A stretch of 61,977 nucleotides of DNA from Streptosporangium saharense (GCF_014203715.1 NZ_JACHJP010000017.1:1-61977); one strand, 5' to 3'; numbered from the stretch's first letter, positions 1 to 8,901 are shown. Numbers and translations are program-made. Notes: generated by a model not told the origin, from the letters alone.

Positions 1-171
1 GCCCTCGGCGAAGGCGACTGCACCGCACCGGGGCGCCAGTACGGCGAATACGAGAACTCCGTGGGCACCGGCCAGGTCCTGCTCTGGTTCGACCCACCCA
101 CCGGCGGTTTCCCCTCCCCCCGGCGCACCGACCCCTCCAACGACCCCTACCCCTACCCGTACCCCGGCTGA
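1..171 (+). CDS. C-terminal end of an unidentified protein (partial)
   Basis: The reading frame is open from the first base to a TGA at 169-171 and gives the last 56 residues of a protein whose start lies outside the window. The tail is rich in Gly, Pro and Tyr, ends in alternating Pro-Tyr, and contains one Cys. No catalytic motif is visible. Codon positions have the strong third-base G/C expected of a real gene in this genome. A secreted or cell-envelope protein with a disordered tail is possible, but I do not recognise the family. Confidence 0.5.
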   Translation, partial: ALGEGDCTAPGRQYGEYENSVGTGQVLLWFDPPTGGFPSPRRTDPSNDPYPYPYPG

Positions 172-274
172 TGTGCCCCGGGCCGTACGGCGCGCTCCGT
201 TATCGTCGGGAGAACGCGCCGGTCGGCCCGGGTCCGTGGAAGCTTCCGATCTCTCAACGTGGAAAGGGCCGTTG

Positions 275-1120
275 ATGCCCGAATATCGCAGAATCCTGCT
301 CGACGGCGCCGCCACCCAGGTGCGACGTGAGGGCGAAGAGCTGGTCAGCGCCGACGGGCGGGTGGTCGGCGTCGAGGAGGCCGTGCACCTGCCGCCGGTC
401 GTCCCCTCGAAGGTCGTCGCGGTGCACCTCAACCACCGCAGCCGGGTCGAGGAGTTCATGACGAGCCTGCCCGACGCCCCGACCTACTTCCACAAGCCCA
501 CCTCCTCCCTGAACGCGCACAAGGGCGCCGTCGTGCGTCCCGAGCGCTGCAAGTACCTCAACTACGAGGGCGAGGTGGCCATCGTCATCGGGCGCACGGC
601 CAGGAACGTCTCCCCTGCCGAGGCGGGTGACTACATCGCCGGTTACACCATCGGCAACGACTACGGGCTGCACGACTTCCGCGACACCGACGCCGGGTCC
701 ATGCTGCGCGTCAAGGGCTCCGACACGCTGTGCCCGCTCGGCCCCGGCCTGGTCACCGACTGGGACTTCCACGGCAAGCGGCTGCGCACCCTCGTCAACG
801 GGAAGGTGGTGCAGGACGGCTCCACCGACGAGATGGAGTGGGACATGCACTATCTGGTGGCCGACATCGCCCGCACCATCACCCTCTACCCCGGCGACGT
901 GCTGCTGTCGGGCACCCCGGCCAACTCCCGCCCGGTCCAGCCCGGCGACGTGGTCGAGGTCGAGGTCGAGGGGCTCGGCAAGCTGACCAACCACATCGTG
1001 ACCGGCCCCGCGCCGATCCGCGACGACTGCGGCGCCCAGCCGACCGAGTCGGAGGAGGTCATCTCCACCACCTTCGGCGGCGACTGGGAGTTCCGCGGCA
1101 TCCGCGCCCCCATCCGCTAA
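275..1120 (+). CDS. Fumarylacetoacetate hydrolase family protein
   Basis: A 281-residue protein of the FAH superfamily, Mg/Mn enzymes that hydrolyse or decarboxylate beta-diketo acids at the end of aromatic-ring catabolism (HpcE/HpaG-like). The metal-ligand signature is present: E98 and E100 in NYEGEVAIVIG and D129 in GNDYGLHDF, followed by the typical LLSGTPA and PGDVVEVEVEGLG segments of the C-terminal beta fold. I chose ATG 275 because GGAAAG lies just upstream and the homologous fold starts here; the frame is open further upstream to 173 but that part looks non-coding. It is a single gene followed by a hairpin. The substrate cannot be read from sequence. It would fit the catabolic genes at 16-41 kb, but it is not physically linked to them. 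Confidence 0.88.
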   Translation: MPEYRRILLDGAATQVRREGEELVSADGRVVGVEEAVHLPPVVPSKVVAVHLNHRSRVEEFMTSLPDAPTYFHKPTSSLNAHKGAVVRPERCKYLNYEGEVAIVIGRTARNVSPAEAGDYIAGYTIGNDYGLHDFRDTDAGSMLRVKGSDTLCPLGPGLVTDWDFHGKRLRTLVNGKVVQDGSTDEMEWDMHYLVADIARTITLYPGDVLLSGTPANSRPVQPGDVVEVEVEGLGKLTNHIVTGPAPIRDDCGAQPTESEEVISTTFGGDWEFRGIRAPIR

Positions 1121-1135
1121 CCTCTGTCTGCCTTT

Positions 1136-1179
1136 CACCGGTGTTCCGTCTTCTCGCAGAGAAAGAAGGAGCACCGGTG
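1136..1179 (+). terminator. Imperfect terminator hairpin after the FAH gene
   Basis: Two copies of CACCGGTG (1136-1143 and 1172-1179) enclose partly complementary CTTCTC/GAGAA arms, making an imperfect stem. It is followed by TTTACTTT. It lies 16 bases after the FAH stop codon. Confidence 0.5.
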
Positions 1180-1456
1180 TTTACTTTCCAGGGAAATTAT
1201 TTCTTTAGAAAATAACGGTCTATAGGCGCTTATATCGTTATAAAGGCAGGGAAATCTGGGACATAGAGGACTGTTGGGCGTGATGCCAATAACATCCCGA
1301 GCAAGCGTGCGCGTGGCGGGCTGACCGTCGGCGGACGACCAGGATGACGAGCGGTCCGGCGCCCCCCGCGATCCGCCGACCGCGTCCGGAGGACCGCGCC
1401 ATGAGAGCAGAGACCAGGACGCCACCCCAGGTTCCGGCCGTGCCGTGGAGCCATCC
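1180..1456. other. Intergenic region upstream of the LuxR gene, AT-rich patch
   Basis: There is no credible gene between the terminator and the LuxR start. About 1186-1260 is distinctly AT-rich for this genome, with several TAT/TTA steps, and is the likely promoter zone for the LuxR gene. I cannot fix -35/-10 boxes with confidence. Confidence 0.4.
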
Positions 1457-4354
1457 GTGACCGGCGCCGCCCCGGCCCTGCTGGTCGGGCGGGACGCGGA
1501 GCTGCGTGGCCTCCTGCTCGCGGTCACCCGCCCACCCGCGGTGGTGATGGTCGAGGGCGAGGCGGGAATCGGCAAGTCCCGGCTGGTCAGCACGGCCGTC
1601 AACCGGCTGCGCAGGAGCAGGCGCACGGTCCTCACCGGGCGGTGCAGGCAGGGCCGTACCCCCTTCCCCTACGGACCGGTCCTCGACGCGCTGCGCCAGA
1701 CGGCCGGTGCCCTGCCCGCGCGGGAGCGGCTGAGCCCGGTCATCGGGGCCCTGAGCGGCCACCTGCCCGAGCTGGCCGGGGACCTGCCGATCGCCCCGCC
1801 CGCGCTCGGCGACCCCAGGGCCGAGCGGCACCGCCTCTTCCGCGCCGCGCACGCGCTGCTGTCCGCGCTGGCCCCCGCCGTACTCGTGGTCGAGGACCTG
1901 CACTGGGCCGACGAGGGCACCCGTGACCTGCTGCGTTTCCTCAGCGACCCGATGCCGACCGGGCTGGCGCTGGTGCTGACCTACCGGCGTCACGAGCTGC
2001 CGGTCGCCGGGCTGCCGCTCGGGCACGCGCTGCGGCGCTCGCCGGGCACGAGCGGCGGGGTGGTCGCGCTGGGCCCGCTGACGGCCGAGGGGGTGCGGGA
2101 GCTGGCCCGCGCGCTGCTCGGCCGCGAGGAGGTCTCGCCCGCCTTCGCGGCGAAGCTGCTCGAACGTACGGCGGGCATCCCGCTCGTGGTCGAGGAGGTG
2201 CTGGACACGCTGCGGGCCACGCCCGGGGAGGATTCCGAAGGGGAGGACGGCGAGGTCGACGCCCTCGACCGGCTGCCGGTGCCGCCGTTCCTGCGCGAGG
2301 TGACGGCCGACCTGCTCGCCGGGCTGTCCCCGGCCGGGCTCGCGGTGACCCACGCCGCCGCCGTACTCCACGTCCCCGCAGAGGAGACGCTGCTCGCCGA
2401 GGTGTGCGCCAGACCCGAGCCCGACGTGGCGCGGGGGCTGCGCGAGGCGCTCGCGGCCGGTGTCCTGCGGGAGTACGACGACGGCAGGTACGGCTTCCGC
2501 CACGCCCCCGCCCGGCAGGCCGCCTACGAGACGATCCCGGGACCCGACCGCAGGGCGGCCCACACCAGGGCGCTGACCGCGCTCGCCCAGGCCGTTCCCA
2601 TGCCGCTCGCCGAGCTGTCCTTCCACGCCCGTCACGCCGGTGACCTCGACGCCTGGCAGCGGTACGGCTCGGCGGCGGCCGACCGGGCGGCGGAACTGGG
2701 CGACATCCCCGGCGCGATCGAGACGCTCGGCGGCATGCTCGCCGACCCCAGGCTGCCGAGGACGGGCCGCAGTGACCTGATGCTGCGCTTCAGCGGGCTG
2801 GCGATCGGCGGCGTCTCGCACGGCCGGGTGACGCGGCTGCTGCGCCGCCTGCTCGCCGACCCCCAGCTTCCCCGCAGCGTCCGTGGCGAGGTACGGCTCA
2901 ACCTCGGGGTGCTGACCTGCAACCAGGCCGGGGCCGCGGCGGCGGGCAGACAGGAGGTCCTCTCGGCCCTCGCCGACCTGGACGACCAGCCCGTCCCCCT
3001 CGCCAGGGGGCTGGCGCTGCTGGCCGTACCGTATTGGGGGGACGAACCGCTCGCCAGGCACGTCGAGTGGATGGACCGGGCGGAACGGCTGGTGAAGGCC
3101 TGCGACAGCCCGGAGCTGACGGCGACCGTCCAGGCCAACAAGGTGACGCTCGCGATGTCGGTCGGCGACCCGGGGGCGTTCGCCCTGGCGGAGAGGCTGC
3201 CCGGCCCAGGGGAGCCGACGGTGATACGGCGGCAGACGGCCCGCGCCTACGCCAACCTGTGCGACGCGGCGACCAGCCTGGGCCGCTACGCCGACGCCGA
3301 GCGGTTCGCCCGCGAGGGCACCAGGATCGCCGAGGAGACGGGCGCCCCCTACCCCTCCTACCTGGTCGAGGTGACCTCGGTCCGGCTCGACTGGCTGACG
3401 GGCCGGTGGGAGGGGCTGCGGGAACGGGCACTGGCCATCGTGGAGCGGACCTCTGAGGCGCCGCTCATCGCGGTCGACGCGCGGCTGGTGCTCGGCCTGC
3501 TGGCGCTGGCGACGGGCGAGTGGGAGGAGGCGCGCGAGCACCTGTACGCCACGGGGCTGCGCGATCCCGACTCCGGCTTCCAGCCGCTGCTGGCCACCGC
3601 CTCCGCGGGGCTGATCGACCTGTACCTGGCCAGGGAGGCGCTCGACACCGCACTGACCGAGGTCGAGGAGGCGGTGGCCAGGCTGCGGCGCAAGGGGGTG
3701 TGGGTCTGGGGAGACCGCCTGGTCCCCTCGGCCGTCACCGCGCTGCTGTCCGCCGGGCGGCGCGAGGACGCCTCCGCGCTGACCGCCGACTTCGCAGAGG
3801 GCGTCGAGAACAGGGACTCTCCCGCCGCGCGGGTCGCGCTGCTGCTGGCCAGGGGCGCGCTGGCCCACGCCGAGGGCGGGTACGGCACGGCGGTCGATCT
3901 GCTCTCCCGGGCCAGGGCCGTACTGGAGGCGATGCCCCAGCCGTACGGCGTGGCCCGCGCGATGGAGGAGGAGGCCAGGTCGCTGATCGCGCTCGGGGAC
4001 CGTCCCGCGGCGACCAGGACGCTCACCGACGCGGCCGGGCGGTTCACCGAGCTCGGGGCGGCCCACGACGCGGCGCGCTGCCGCAGGACGCTGCGCACGA
4101 TCGGCGCCGGGGTGCTGCTGCCCCGGGGCAGGAGAAGACAGAACGCGCTCTCCCAGCGGGAGAGCGAGGTGGCCAGGCTGGTCGCGCTCGGCCGTACGAA
4201 CGGGGAGATCGCGGAGGTGCTCTTCCTGTCGCCGCGGACTGTCGAGACGCACGTGGCCAAGGTGCTGCGCAAGCTGGGCGTGCGCTCCCGCACCGAGGTC
4301 GTGCTGCCCGGCGAATCGCTCAGGCAGGGACACGGCGAGCCCCGGCCGGAGTGA
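1457..4354 (+). CDS. LAL-family LuxR transcriptional regulator with N-terminal ATPase
   Basis: About 965 residues, typical for the MalT/LAL group of large ATP-binding LuxR regulators. The N-terminal NTPase has Walker A GEAGIGKS at about residues 34-41 and Walker B VLVVEDLHWAD at about 142-152. A long helical, TPR-like middle follows. The extreme C-terminus is a LuxR helix-turn-helix (LSQRESEVARLV ... SPRTVETHVAKVLRKLGV). The family binds DNA after sensing an inducer and ATP; the inducer is unknown here. I chose GTG 1457 because GGAG at 1447-1450 sits six bases upstream; a GTG at 1445 in the same frame overlaps that ribosome site and is less likely. The gene stands alone, faces the protease gene convergently, and ends in a perfect hairpin. 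Confidence 0.9.
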   Translation: MTGAAPALLVGRDAELRGLLLAVTRPPAVVMVEGEAGIGKSRLVSTAVNRLRRSRRTVLTGRCRQGRTPFPYGPVLDALRQTAGALPARERLSPVIGALSGHLPELAGDLPIAPPALGDPRAERHRLFRAAHALLSALAPAVLVVEDLHWADEGTRDLLRFLSDPMPTGLALVLTYRRHELPVAGLPLGHALRRSPGTSGGVVALGPLTAEGVRELARALLGREEVSPAFAAKLLERTAGIPLVVEEVLDTLRATPGEDSEGEDGEVDALDRLPVPPFLREVTADLLAGLSPAGLAVTHAAAVLHVPAEETLLAEVCARPEPDVARGLREALAAGVLREYDDGRYGFRHAPARQAAYETIPGPDRRAAHTRALTALAQAVPMPLAELSFHARHAGDLDAWQRYGSAAADRAAELGDIPGAIETLGGMLADPRLPRTGRSDLMLRFSGLAIGGVSHGRVTRLLRRLLADPQLPRSVRGEVRLNLGVLTCNQAGAAAAGRQEVLSALADLDDQPVPLARGLALLAVPYWGDEPLARHVEWMDRAERLVKACDSPELTATVQANKVTLAMSVGDPGAFALAERLPGPGEPTVIRRQTARAYANLCDAATSLGRYADAERFAREGTRIAEETGAPYPSYLVEVTSVRLDWLTGRWEGLRERALAIVERTSEAPLIAVDARLVLGLLALATGEWEEAREHLYATGLRDPDSGFQPLLATASAGLIDLYLAREALDTALTEVEEAVARLRRKGVWVWGDRLVPSAVTALLSAGRREDASALTADFAEGVENRDSPAARVALLLARGALAHAEGGYGTAVDLLSRARAVLEAMPQPYGVARAMEEEARSLIALGDRPAATRTLTDAAGRFTELGAAHDAARCRRTLRTIGAGVLLPRGRRRQNALSQRESEVARLVALGRTNGEIAEVLFLSPRTVETHVAKVLRKLGVRSRTEVVLPGESLRQGHGEPRPE

Positions 4355-4368
4355 TCCGGCCGGGGCTC
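4337..4368. terminator. Bidirectional terminator overlapping the LuxR stop codon
   Basis: A perfect 14-bp stem (4337-4350 with 4355-4368) has a four-base loop containing part of the LuxR TGA. It lies between two convergent genes, so it can serve both. Confidence 0.75.
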
Positions 4369-4401
4369 CCCCCCACCGAGAGGACAGGGGTCAGGCGCGC
4401 G

Positions 4402-7365
4402 TCACACCGTGATGCTCCACGAGGTGAGCGTGCCGGTCACACCGTCCTGCCGGTTGTCCATGACCAGCAGGTACCACGTGCCGGTCGCGTTCGCGGAGAC
4501 GGGCACGTCGAAGGTCTGTGCCTGCGACCACGGGGTGCAGGCGCTGCCGAACTCGGACTGCTTGACGGGGATGAACTCCCCGCCTCCGGGGGCCAGCAGC
4601 CACACCGACAGGCTCTCCCCACAGGGGTGGTTGACGGTCGCGGAGATCCGCACCGGGGAGTTGGCCTGGCCGCTGGCGGTCGAGGTGACCGGGCTGAAGG
4701 CGTAGGTGGTGTCGGTGACGGGGTAGCTGCTGGTGCTGGTGAAGGTCCGGTCACCGGGCGGGTTGGTCGGGGTGACGGTCGGCGTCACCGTGGGCGTCAC
4801 GGTCGGGGTGGAGGTGGGCGTCACGGTCGGGGTCGGGCTCGGGGACGGGCTGGAGCCGACGGCGGCCTTCCAGATGGCGTAGGCGGTCGCGTCGCCCGCC
4901 CGGTCGAGGATGGTGTCGTTGATGTTGGTCGTGGTGTCGCAGGCGGAGTGGTAGCAGGAGTCGTAGGCCCTGCCCGCCGTACCGCCCCACTTGGTGGCCT
5001 GCGCCGAGGTCTTGGTGGCGCTGGCACCCGCGGCGACACCGGAGGTGGCGATGCCCGCGTTGCGGAAGGAGGCGTCGTCGGAGCGGTTGGCGCCCTCGAC
5101 GTTCTCCTCCGTCTGGACCCCGATGCTCGTGTAGAAGGCCTTGAGGTCGGTCGCGGCGGCGGTGTTGATGTTGTTGATGAAGTAGCCGCCGTTGGGCGAG
5201 CCGACCATGTCGAAGTTCAGGTACTGCTTGATCTTGGAACGCTCGGTCGAGCCGAGCGAGTTGACGTAGAACTTCGAACCGAGCAGCCCCTGCTCCTCGT
5301 CCGTCCACCAGCCGAAGCGCACGTGCTTGTTCATGGTGGGGTTCTTCGCGGCCAGGGTCAGCGCGACCTCAAGCAGCATGCCGGAGCCGGAGGCGTTGTC
5401 GTTGATGCCGGGACCGGCCGAGACGCTGTCGAGGTGGGCACCGGCCATGATGACCTGGTTGGTGTCGCCACCGGGCCAGTCGGCGATCAGGTTGGGACCG
5501 GCGCCACCGGTGCAGCCGCTGGTGCAGTTCTGCCGGGTGACGGTGTAGCCCGCGGCGCGCAGCTTGTTCTCGACGTAGGTCACCGAGGCGGTGTAGCCGG
5601 CACCGGTCGAGCGGCGGTTGCCGCCGTTGCTGCTGGCGATGCTCTGGAACTGCTGCAGGTGGGACTTGACGTTGGCCACGCTGATGTCCGGGATGTCACC
5701 GGGACCCGTCGTGGGGGTGACGGTGGGGGTCACGGTCGGCGTCACCGTGGGCGTCACGGTCGGCGTCGGGCTGGCGGTCGGCGTGGTGCAGGTGGCCTCA
5801 CCGGACTGGGCCGGGACGCTGACCGCAGTCCAGGCCGCCTTGACCGCGGCGCACTCGACGCTGGCGTTGCCGTACAGCTCGACGGCGGCGGCGACGGTGG
5901 CGACACGGACGTTGGCGTGCCGCCAGGTGGAGGTCTTGCGCAGCAGGCCGTTCAGGTAGATCTTGCCGGCCTTCTGGATGCCGATGCCCGTCAGGCTGGA
6001 CGGACCGGCGCAGACCGGGCTGTTCGGCTTGCCACCGCCCGGGTTGGTGCCCTCGGCGAGCAGGTAGAACCAGTGGTTCTGCGGCCCGGCCGCGGCGTGC
6101 ACCTCGGTGTTGGGGATCGAGGAGGAGTAGCAGTTGGGGTCGTTGTTCACCAGCGACGGCTGCGCCATGTTCCTGATCGGGCCACGGCCGACGAGGTTGA
6201 CCTCCTCGCCGACCGTGTAGTCCGGCGGGTCGTTGGGGTTGTTCGCGTAGTTCTCCAGCAGGGCGCCGAAGATGTCACCGGTCGACTCGTTCAGGCCGCC
6301 GATCTCGTTGCCGCTGCCGGAGCTGCCGCTGCCCGCGAACTGGAAGATGGCGTGGCCGTACTCGTGGCCGACGACGTCCATCGAGGTGGCCTGCTGGCTG
6401 TTGGCCTGGTTGTGGCCGAAGTTGGTGTAGGAGCCGTTCCAGAACGCGTTGACGTCGTTCAGGCCGACCCGGGCGGGGAAGCCACCGCCACGGCCGTTGA
6501 AGCCGTTGTAGCCGAACCAGTCCCGGAGCATGTCCCACTCCTTCTGGGCGGCCCAGAGAGAGTCGACACAGGCGGCCTCAAGGTTCGTGCCCTGCCCGTT
6601 GCCCCAGGAGTCACTGCTCTTGGTGTACGGCGAGCCGTTCTGACCGCCGCACGCCAGGCCGCTGCGGGTGGTGTCCCGCATCGTGTAGGAGCTGCCCGAG
6701 CCGGAGGTGGTGATCGTCACCTGGCCGTTGTAGAAGCCGTTGCCGGTGCCGTACCTGACCAGGTCGTAGGCGTCCACGATCGAACCGTCGAGGGCGTCCA
6801 CGAACACGTGCTGGATGCTCGGCTTGCGGTCGGCGATGCCGGAGACCACGGCCTCCCAGGCGAGCCTGTCGCCCTTCTCCCCGGCCCGCACCACGAGCTT
6901 GGGCTCCTGGGAGTCGTCAACCCGGGACAGCCGGGTCTTGGCGACCGTCAGGGCCTTCTTCGCGGTGATCTTCGGGGTCAGCGCGATGTCGTCGGTGGTC
7001 GGGCCGGTGGCCACGGCGGTGTCGGTGACCTGCCCGGCCGCGTCGGTGACGACGACCGCGTCACCGCCGACCACCGGCAGCCCCTTGTAGGTGCGCGCGT
7101 AGCTGACGTACTGCATGCCACCGGCGCCGGAGGTCACACCGGTGCGTTCGTAGGTCTCCTCGGGACCCTTGCGCAGCTTGCCGAACCCGGTGGCGATCGC
7201 CTTGTCCGCGGCCTTGGCGGCCAGCGACTTGGGATCGGCGGGGGCCGCGTTCGACGAGTTCTCCAGGACGGCCTGTCCGGCCGCGCTCACAGGTGATGTG
7301 TAAAGGGCCGTCGCCGCGATCGTGGCGACGCTCGCCGTCACCGCGATCAGTGCCTTCCGTCTCAT
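4402..7365 (-). CDS. Secreted M4 thermolysin-like / M28 aminopeptidase fusion with C-terminal P domain
   Basis: A 987-residue exported protease built from two complete peptidases. After a Sec signal (residues 1-28) and an FTP/PepSY-type propeptide, the M4 domain (about 205-515) has HEYGH at 334-338, the third zinc ligand E360 in GLNESTGD, and the acid/base H423 in EVHAAAG. A Thr-Pro linker (530-552) leads to an M28 domain (560-837) close to S. griseus aminopeptidase, with all five di-zinc ligand positions: H644, D656, E690/E691, D719 and H806. A second Thr-Pro linker precedes a proprotein-convertase-type P domain (about 873-987). An endopeptidase joined to an aminopeptidase would create and then trim peptide ends, which is inference. 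ATG 7365 has AAGGAG eight bases upstream. It is a paralogue of the gene at 8902-11340, which lacks the P domain. Confidence 0.93.
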   Translation of the reverse strand: MRRKALIAVTASVATIAATALYTSPVSAAGQAVLENSSNAAPADPKSLAAKAADKAIATGFGKLRKGPEETYERTGVTSGAGGMQYVSYARTYKGLPVVGGDAVVVTDAAGQVTDTAVATGPTTDDIALTPKITAKKALTVAKTRLSRVDDSQEPKLVVRAGEKGDRLAWEAVVSGIADRKPSIQHVFVDALDGSIVDAYDLVRYGTGNGFYNGQVTITTSGSGSSYTMRDTTRSGLACGGQNGSPYTKSSDSWGNGQGTNLEAACVDSLWAAQKEWDMLRDWFGYNGFNGRGGGFPARVGLNDVNAFWNGSYTNFGHNQANSQQATSMDVVGHEYGHAIFQFAGSGSSGSGNEIGGLNESTGDIFGALLENYANNPNDPPDYTVGEEVNLVGRGPIRNMAQPSLVNNDPNCYSSSIPNTEVHAAAGPQNHWFYLLAEGTNPGGGKPNSPVCAGPSSLTGIGIQKAGKIYLNGLLRKTSTWRHANVRVATVAAAVELYGNASVECAAVKAAWTAVSVPAQSGEATCTTPTASPTPTVTPTVTPTVTPTVTPTTGPGDIPDISVANVKSHLQQFQSIASSNGGNRRSTGAGYTASVTYVENKLRAAGYTVTRQNCTSGCTGGAGPNLIADWPGGDTNQVIMAGAHLDSVSAGPGINDNASGSGMLLEVALTLAAKNPTMNKHVRFGWWTDEEQGLLGSKFYVNSLGSTERSKIKQYLNFDMVGSPNGGYFINNINTAAATDLKAFYTSIGVQTEENVEGANRSDDASFRNAGIATSGVAAGASATKTSAQATKWGGTAGRAYDSCYHSACDTTTNINDTILDRAGDATAYAIWKAAVGSSPSPSPTPTVTPTSTPTVTPTVTPTVTPTNPPGDRTFTSTSSYPVTDTTYAFSPVTSTASGQANSPVRISATVNHPCGESLSVWLLAPGGGEFIPVKQSEFGSACTPWSQAQTFDVPVSANATGTWYLLVMDNRQDGVTGTLTSWSITV
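4768..4845 (-). repeat. Short tandem DNA repeat encoding a Thr-Pro-Val linker (M28 to P domain)
   Basis: Repeated 6- and 12-base units of the GGCGTCACGGTC type encode alternating Thr-Pro/Thr-Val on the minus strand. The same units recur at 5711-5776. Such repeats are prone to slippage. Confidence 0.7.
5711..5776 (-). repeat. Short tandem DNA repeat encoding the M4-to-M28 linker
   Basis: Repeat units of the GGTGACGGTC/GGCGTCAC type encode a TVTPT-rich linker joining the two peptidase domains. They are nearly identical to the block at 4768-4845. The paralogous protease at 8902 has no such repeat at the equivalent junction. Confidence 0.65.
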
Positions 7366-7881
7366 ACGTGTTGCTCCTTGCTGGCTTCCCCGCCTACCCG
7401 GCCGTCGTGGGGGTGGACGCCGGGCTCCGCCGTCACCGGGAATGTCCGGGAGGTACGGCACGTCACGGGGATTGGGGGGCAGAAAAGGGATGAGGTTCTC
7501 ACCCTGTTGGCCAGACCGTAGGCACTGAGCCGTCACCGTAAAATCCGTTGATATATCCGTAGCTCTGGAGGAAAAGCTACGTATCTCCCCCCGGAAAAGC
7601 CGGTCCGAGGGCCTCGGGACCCGCCACCCCCTTTTCCCGAAATTTCATGACAAGGGGGATGACGTGCCCGGGAGCGGTGCTGTGGACGGTGGGCGGCGGG
7701 GGATATCGCACGGAGCTATGGAGGCCCGTTGGGTGCAAACGACCTCGGTCCCGTGCGAGCTTGAGGAAAGCCCAGCCATCCGGTTCCGAAAGTCCTTCCG
7801 CTCCTCCACGGGGCTTCCTCGCGGAACTCTGCCGCGGAGCTCTTTCGCGGAGCCGGACACCCCCAGGCCGAGGAGACCACC
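7366..7881. promoter_or_regulatory. Divergent intergenic region; conserved leader of the protease gene
   Basis: This region separates the protease (minus) from the dioxygenase (plus). About 7380-7740 aligns with 11355-11725 upstream of the second protease, so it belongs to the duplicated unit. Conserved blocks include, read on the minus strand, a hairpin with arms GCCCGGC and GCCGGGT about 25-50 bases before the ribosome site. The second copy has GCCGGGC, so the closing pair changes from G-U to G-C and the stem is kept. Also conserved are CCCCAATCCCCGTGA and AGATACGTAGCTT. The rest is weakly conserved. No gene is visible. Confidence 0.5.
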
Positions 7882-8733
7882 ATGGATGCCGAGAACCACC
7901 CTCTGGAGAACGACGAGACCGCAGGCGGAATCAGCCGCAAGACTCTGCTGAAGGCCGCCGTCATGGGCGCGCCGATCCCGCTGCTGATAGGCCAGGCCGT
8001 ACCCGCGCTGGCCAGGGACACCGGCCGGAACGGACGCCTGCTCGACCCGACACCGTTCTGCGGGACCGGAGACCAGCCGACCATCTCGCAGACCGAGGGC
8101 CCCTACTTCAAGCCCAACTCGCCCCAGCGCGACACGCTGCCCGGCTCCGGCACCGCGCTGACGGTCAGCGGCTTCGTCTTCAACCGCTCCTGCCAGCCGC
8201 TGGCCAACGTCCTGCTGGACTTCTGGCAGGCCGACAACCAGGGGAACTACGACAACACCGGATTCGAGTTCCGGGGCCACCAGTTCACCAACGCGCAGGG
8301 CGCCTTCAGGCTGACCACGATCGTGCCCGGCCTCTACCCGGGGCGCACCCGGCACATCCACGTCAAGCTCCAGGCCCCCGGCCGTCCGGTGCTGACCACG
8401 CAGCTCTACTTCCCGGGTGAGCCGCGCAACAGCACCGACACGATCTACGACCCCCGGCTGCTGATGGACGTGCGCACCAACGGCAACGGGCGGGAGGCGA
8501 CCTACGACTTCGTGCTGAACGTCACCGGGACCCCGACTCCCACCCCGACGCCGACGCAGACCTCGACCCCGACGCCCACCTCCTCCCCCGGGAACGAGTG
8601 GCGGGCGGGCGTGTACTACCGGGTCGGTGACCTGGCCACCTACAACGGCGTGCTCTACCGCTGCCTGGCGGCCCACACCTCCTATCCGGGCTGGGAGCCG
8701 CCGAACTACAGCTTCCTGTGGGCCCGGGTCTGA
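7882..8733 (+). CDS. Secreted intradiol ring-cleavage dioxygenase with C-terminal carbohydrate-binding module
   Basis: A 283-residue protein. The N-terminus has an export signal resembling a twin-arginine signal (SRKTLLKAA near residue 18, with Lys as the second basic residue) and a hydrophobic stretch to about residue 42. The intradiol dioxygenase core (about 60-210) has TEGPYF and the expected non-haem Fe(III) ligands Y123 (WQADNQGNY), Y152, H158 and H160 (GLYPGRTRHIHVKL). A Thr-Pro linker leads to a CBM5/12-like chitin/cellulose-binding module (about 237-283, WRAGVYYRVGDLATYNG ... W). The family opens catechol-type rings. An extracellular form tethered to polysaccharide suggests action on plant phenolics or lignocellulose, which is inference. 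AGGAG precedes ATG 7882. The gene sits between the two duplicated proteases. Confidence 0.9.
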   Translation: MDAENHPLENDETAGGISRKTLLKAAVMGAPIPLLIGQAVPALARDTGRNGRLLDPTPFCGTGDQPTISQTEGPYFKPNSPQRDTLPGSGTALTVSGFVFNRSCQPLANVLLDFWQADNQGNYDNTGFEFRGHQFTNAQGAFRLTTIVPGLYPGRTRHIHVKLQAPGRPVLTTQLYFPGEPRNSTDTIYDPRLLMDVRTNGNGREATYDFVLNVTGTPTPTPTPTQTSTPTPTSSPGNEWRAGVYYRVGDLATYNGVLYRCLAAHTSYPGWEPPNYSFLWARV

Positions 8734-8833
8734 CCCGTCCATGAGCCGCGGGCGTGAGGTGCCAGACTTCCACGCCCGCACGGCCTGCTCCGTGGGTCCT
8801 CACCCCGTGGCGACGATCCACAGAACAGGCCGA

Positions 8834-8893
8834 GGGACCGGCGCCGTGCGGGGTGCGACACCTCCCCCACGGTGTCCTCGCGGCGCCGGTCCC
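8834..8893. terminator. Long terminator hairpin between convergent genes
   Basis: A perfect 13-bp outer stem (8834-8846 with 8881-8893) has an inner GACACC/GGTGTC stem. It lies between the stop codons of the dioxygenase and the second protease. Confidence 0.75.
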
Positions 8894-8901
8894 CTTGTCT
8901 A

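Noticed and set aside
1238..4333. A 1031-codon open frame on the minus strand opposite the LuxR gene
   Set aside because: It is composed of Gly/Arg/Gln/Pro-rich sequence without any domain, and is the usual antisense artefact of a high-GC gene. The plus-strand protein has clear Walker and LuxR motifs.
3520..7296. A 1258-codon plus-strand open frame across the LuxR end and the protease
   Set aside because: It is low-complexity Gly/Arg/Val sequence antisense to the M4/M28 protease and out of frame with the LuxR gene.
7366..7500. Possible ydaO-type c-di-AMP riboswitch before the proteases
   Set aside because: The position and a GC-rich stem suggested it, but the conserved GGGGTGAATC and CCGACAGCTAACCTCG-like blocks are missing.
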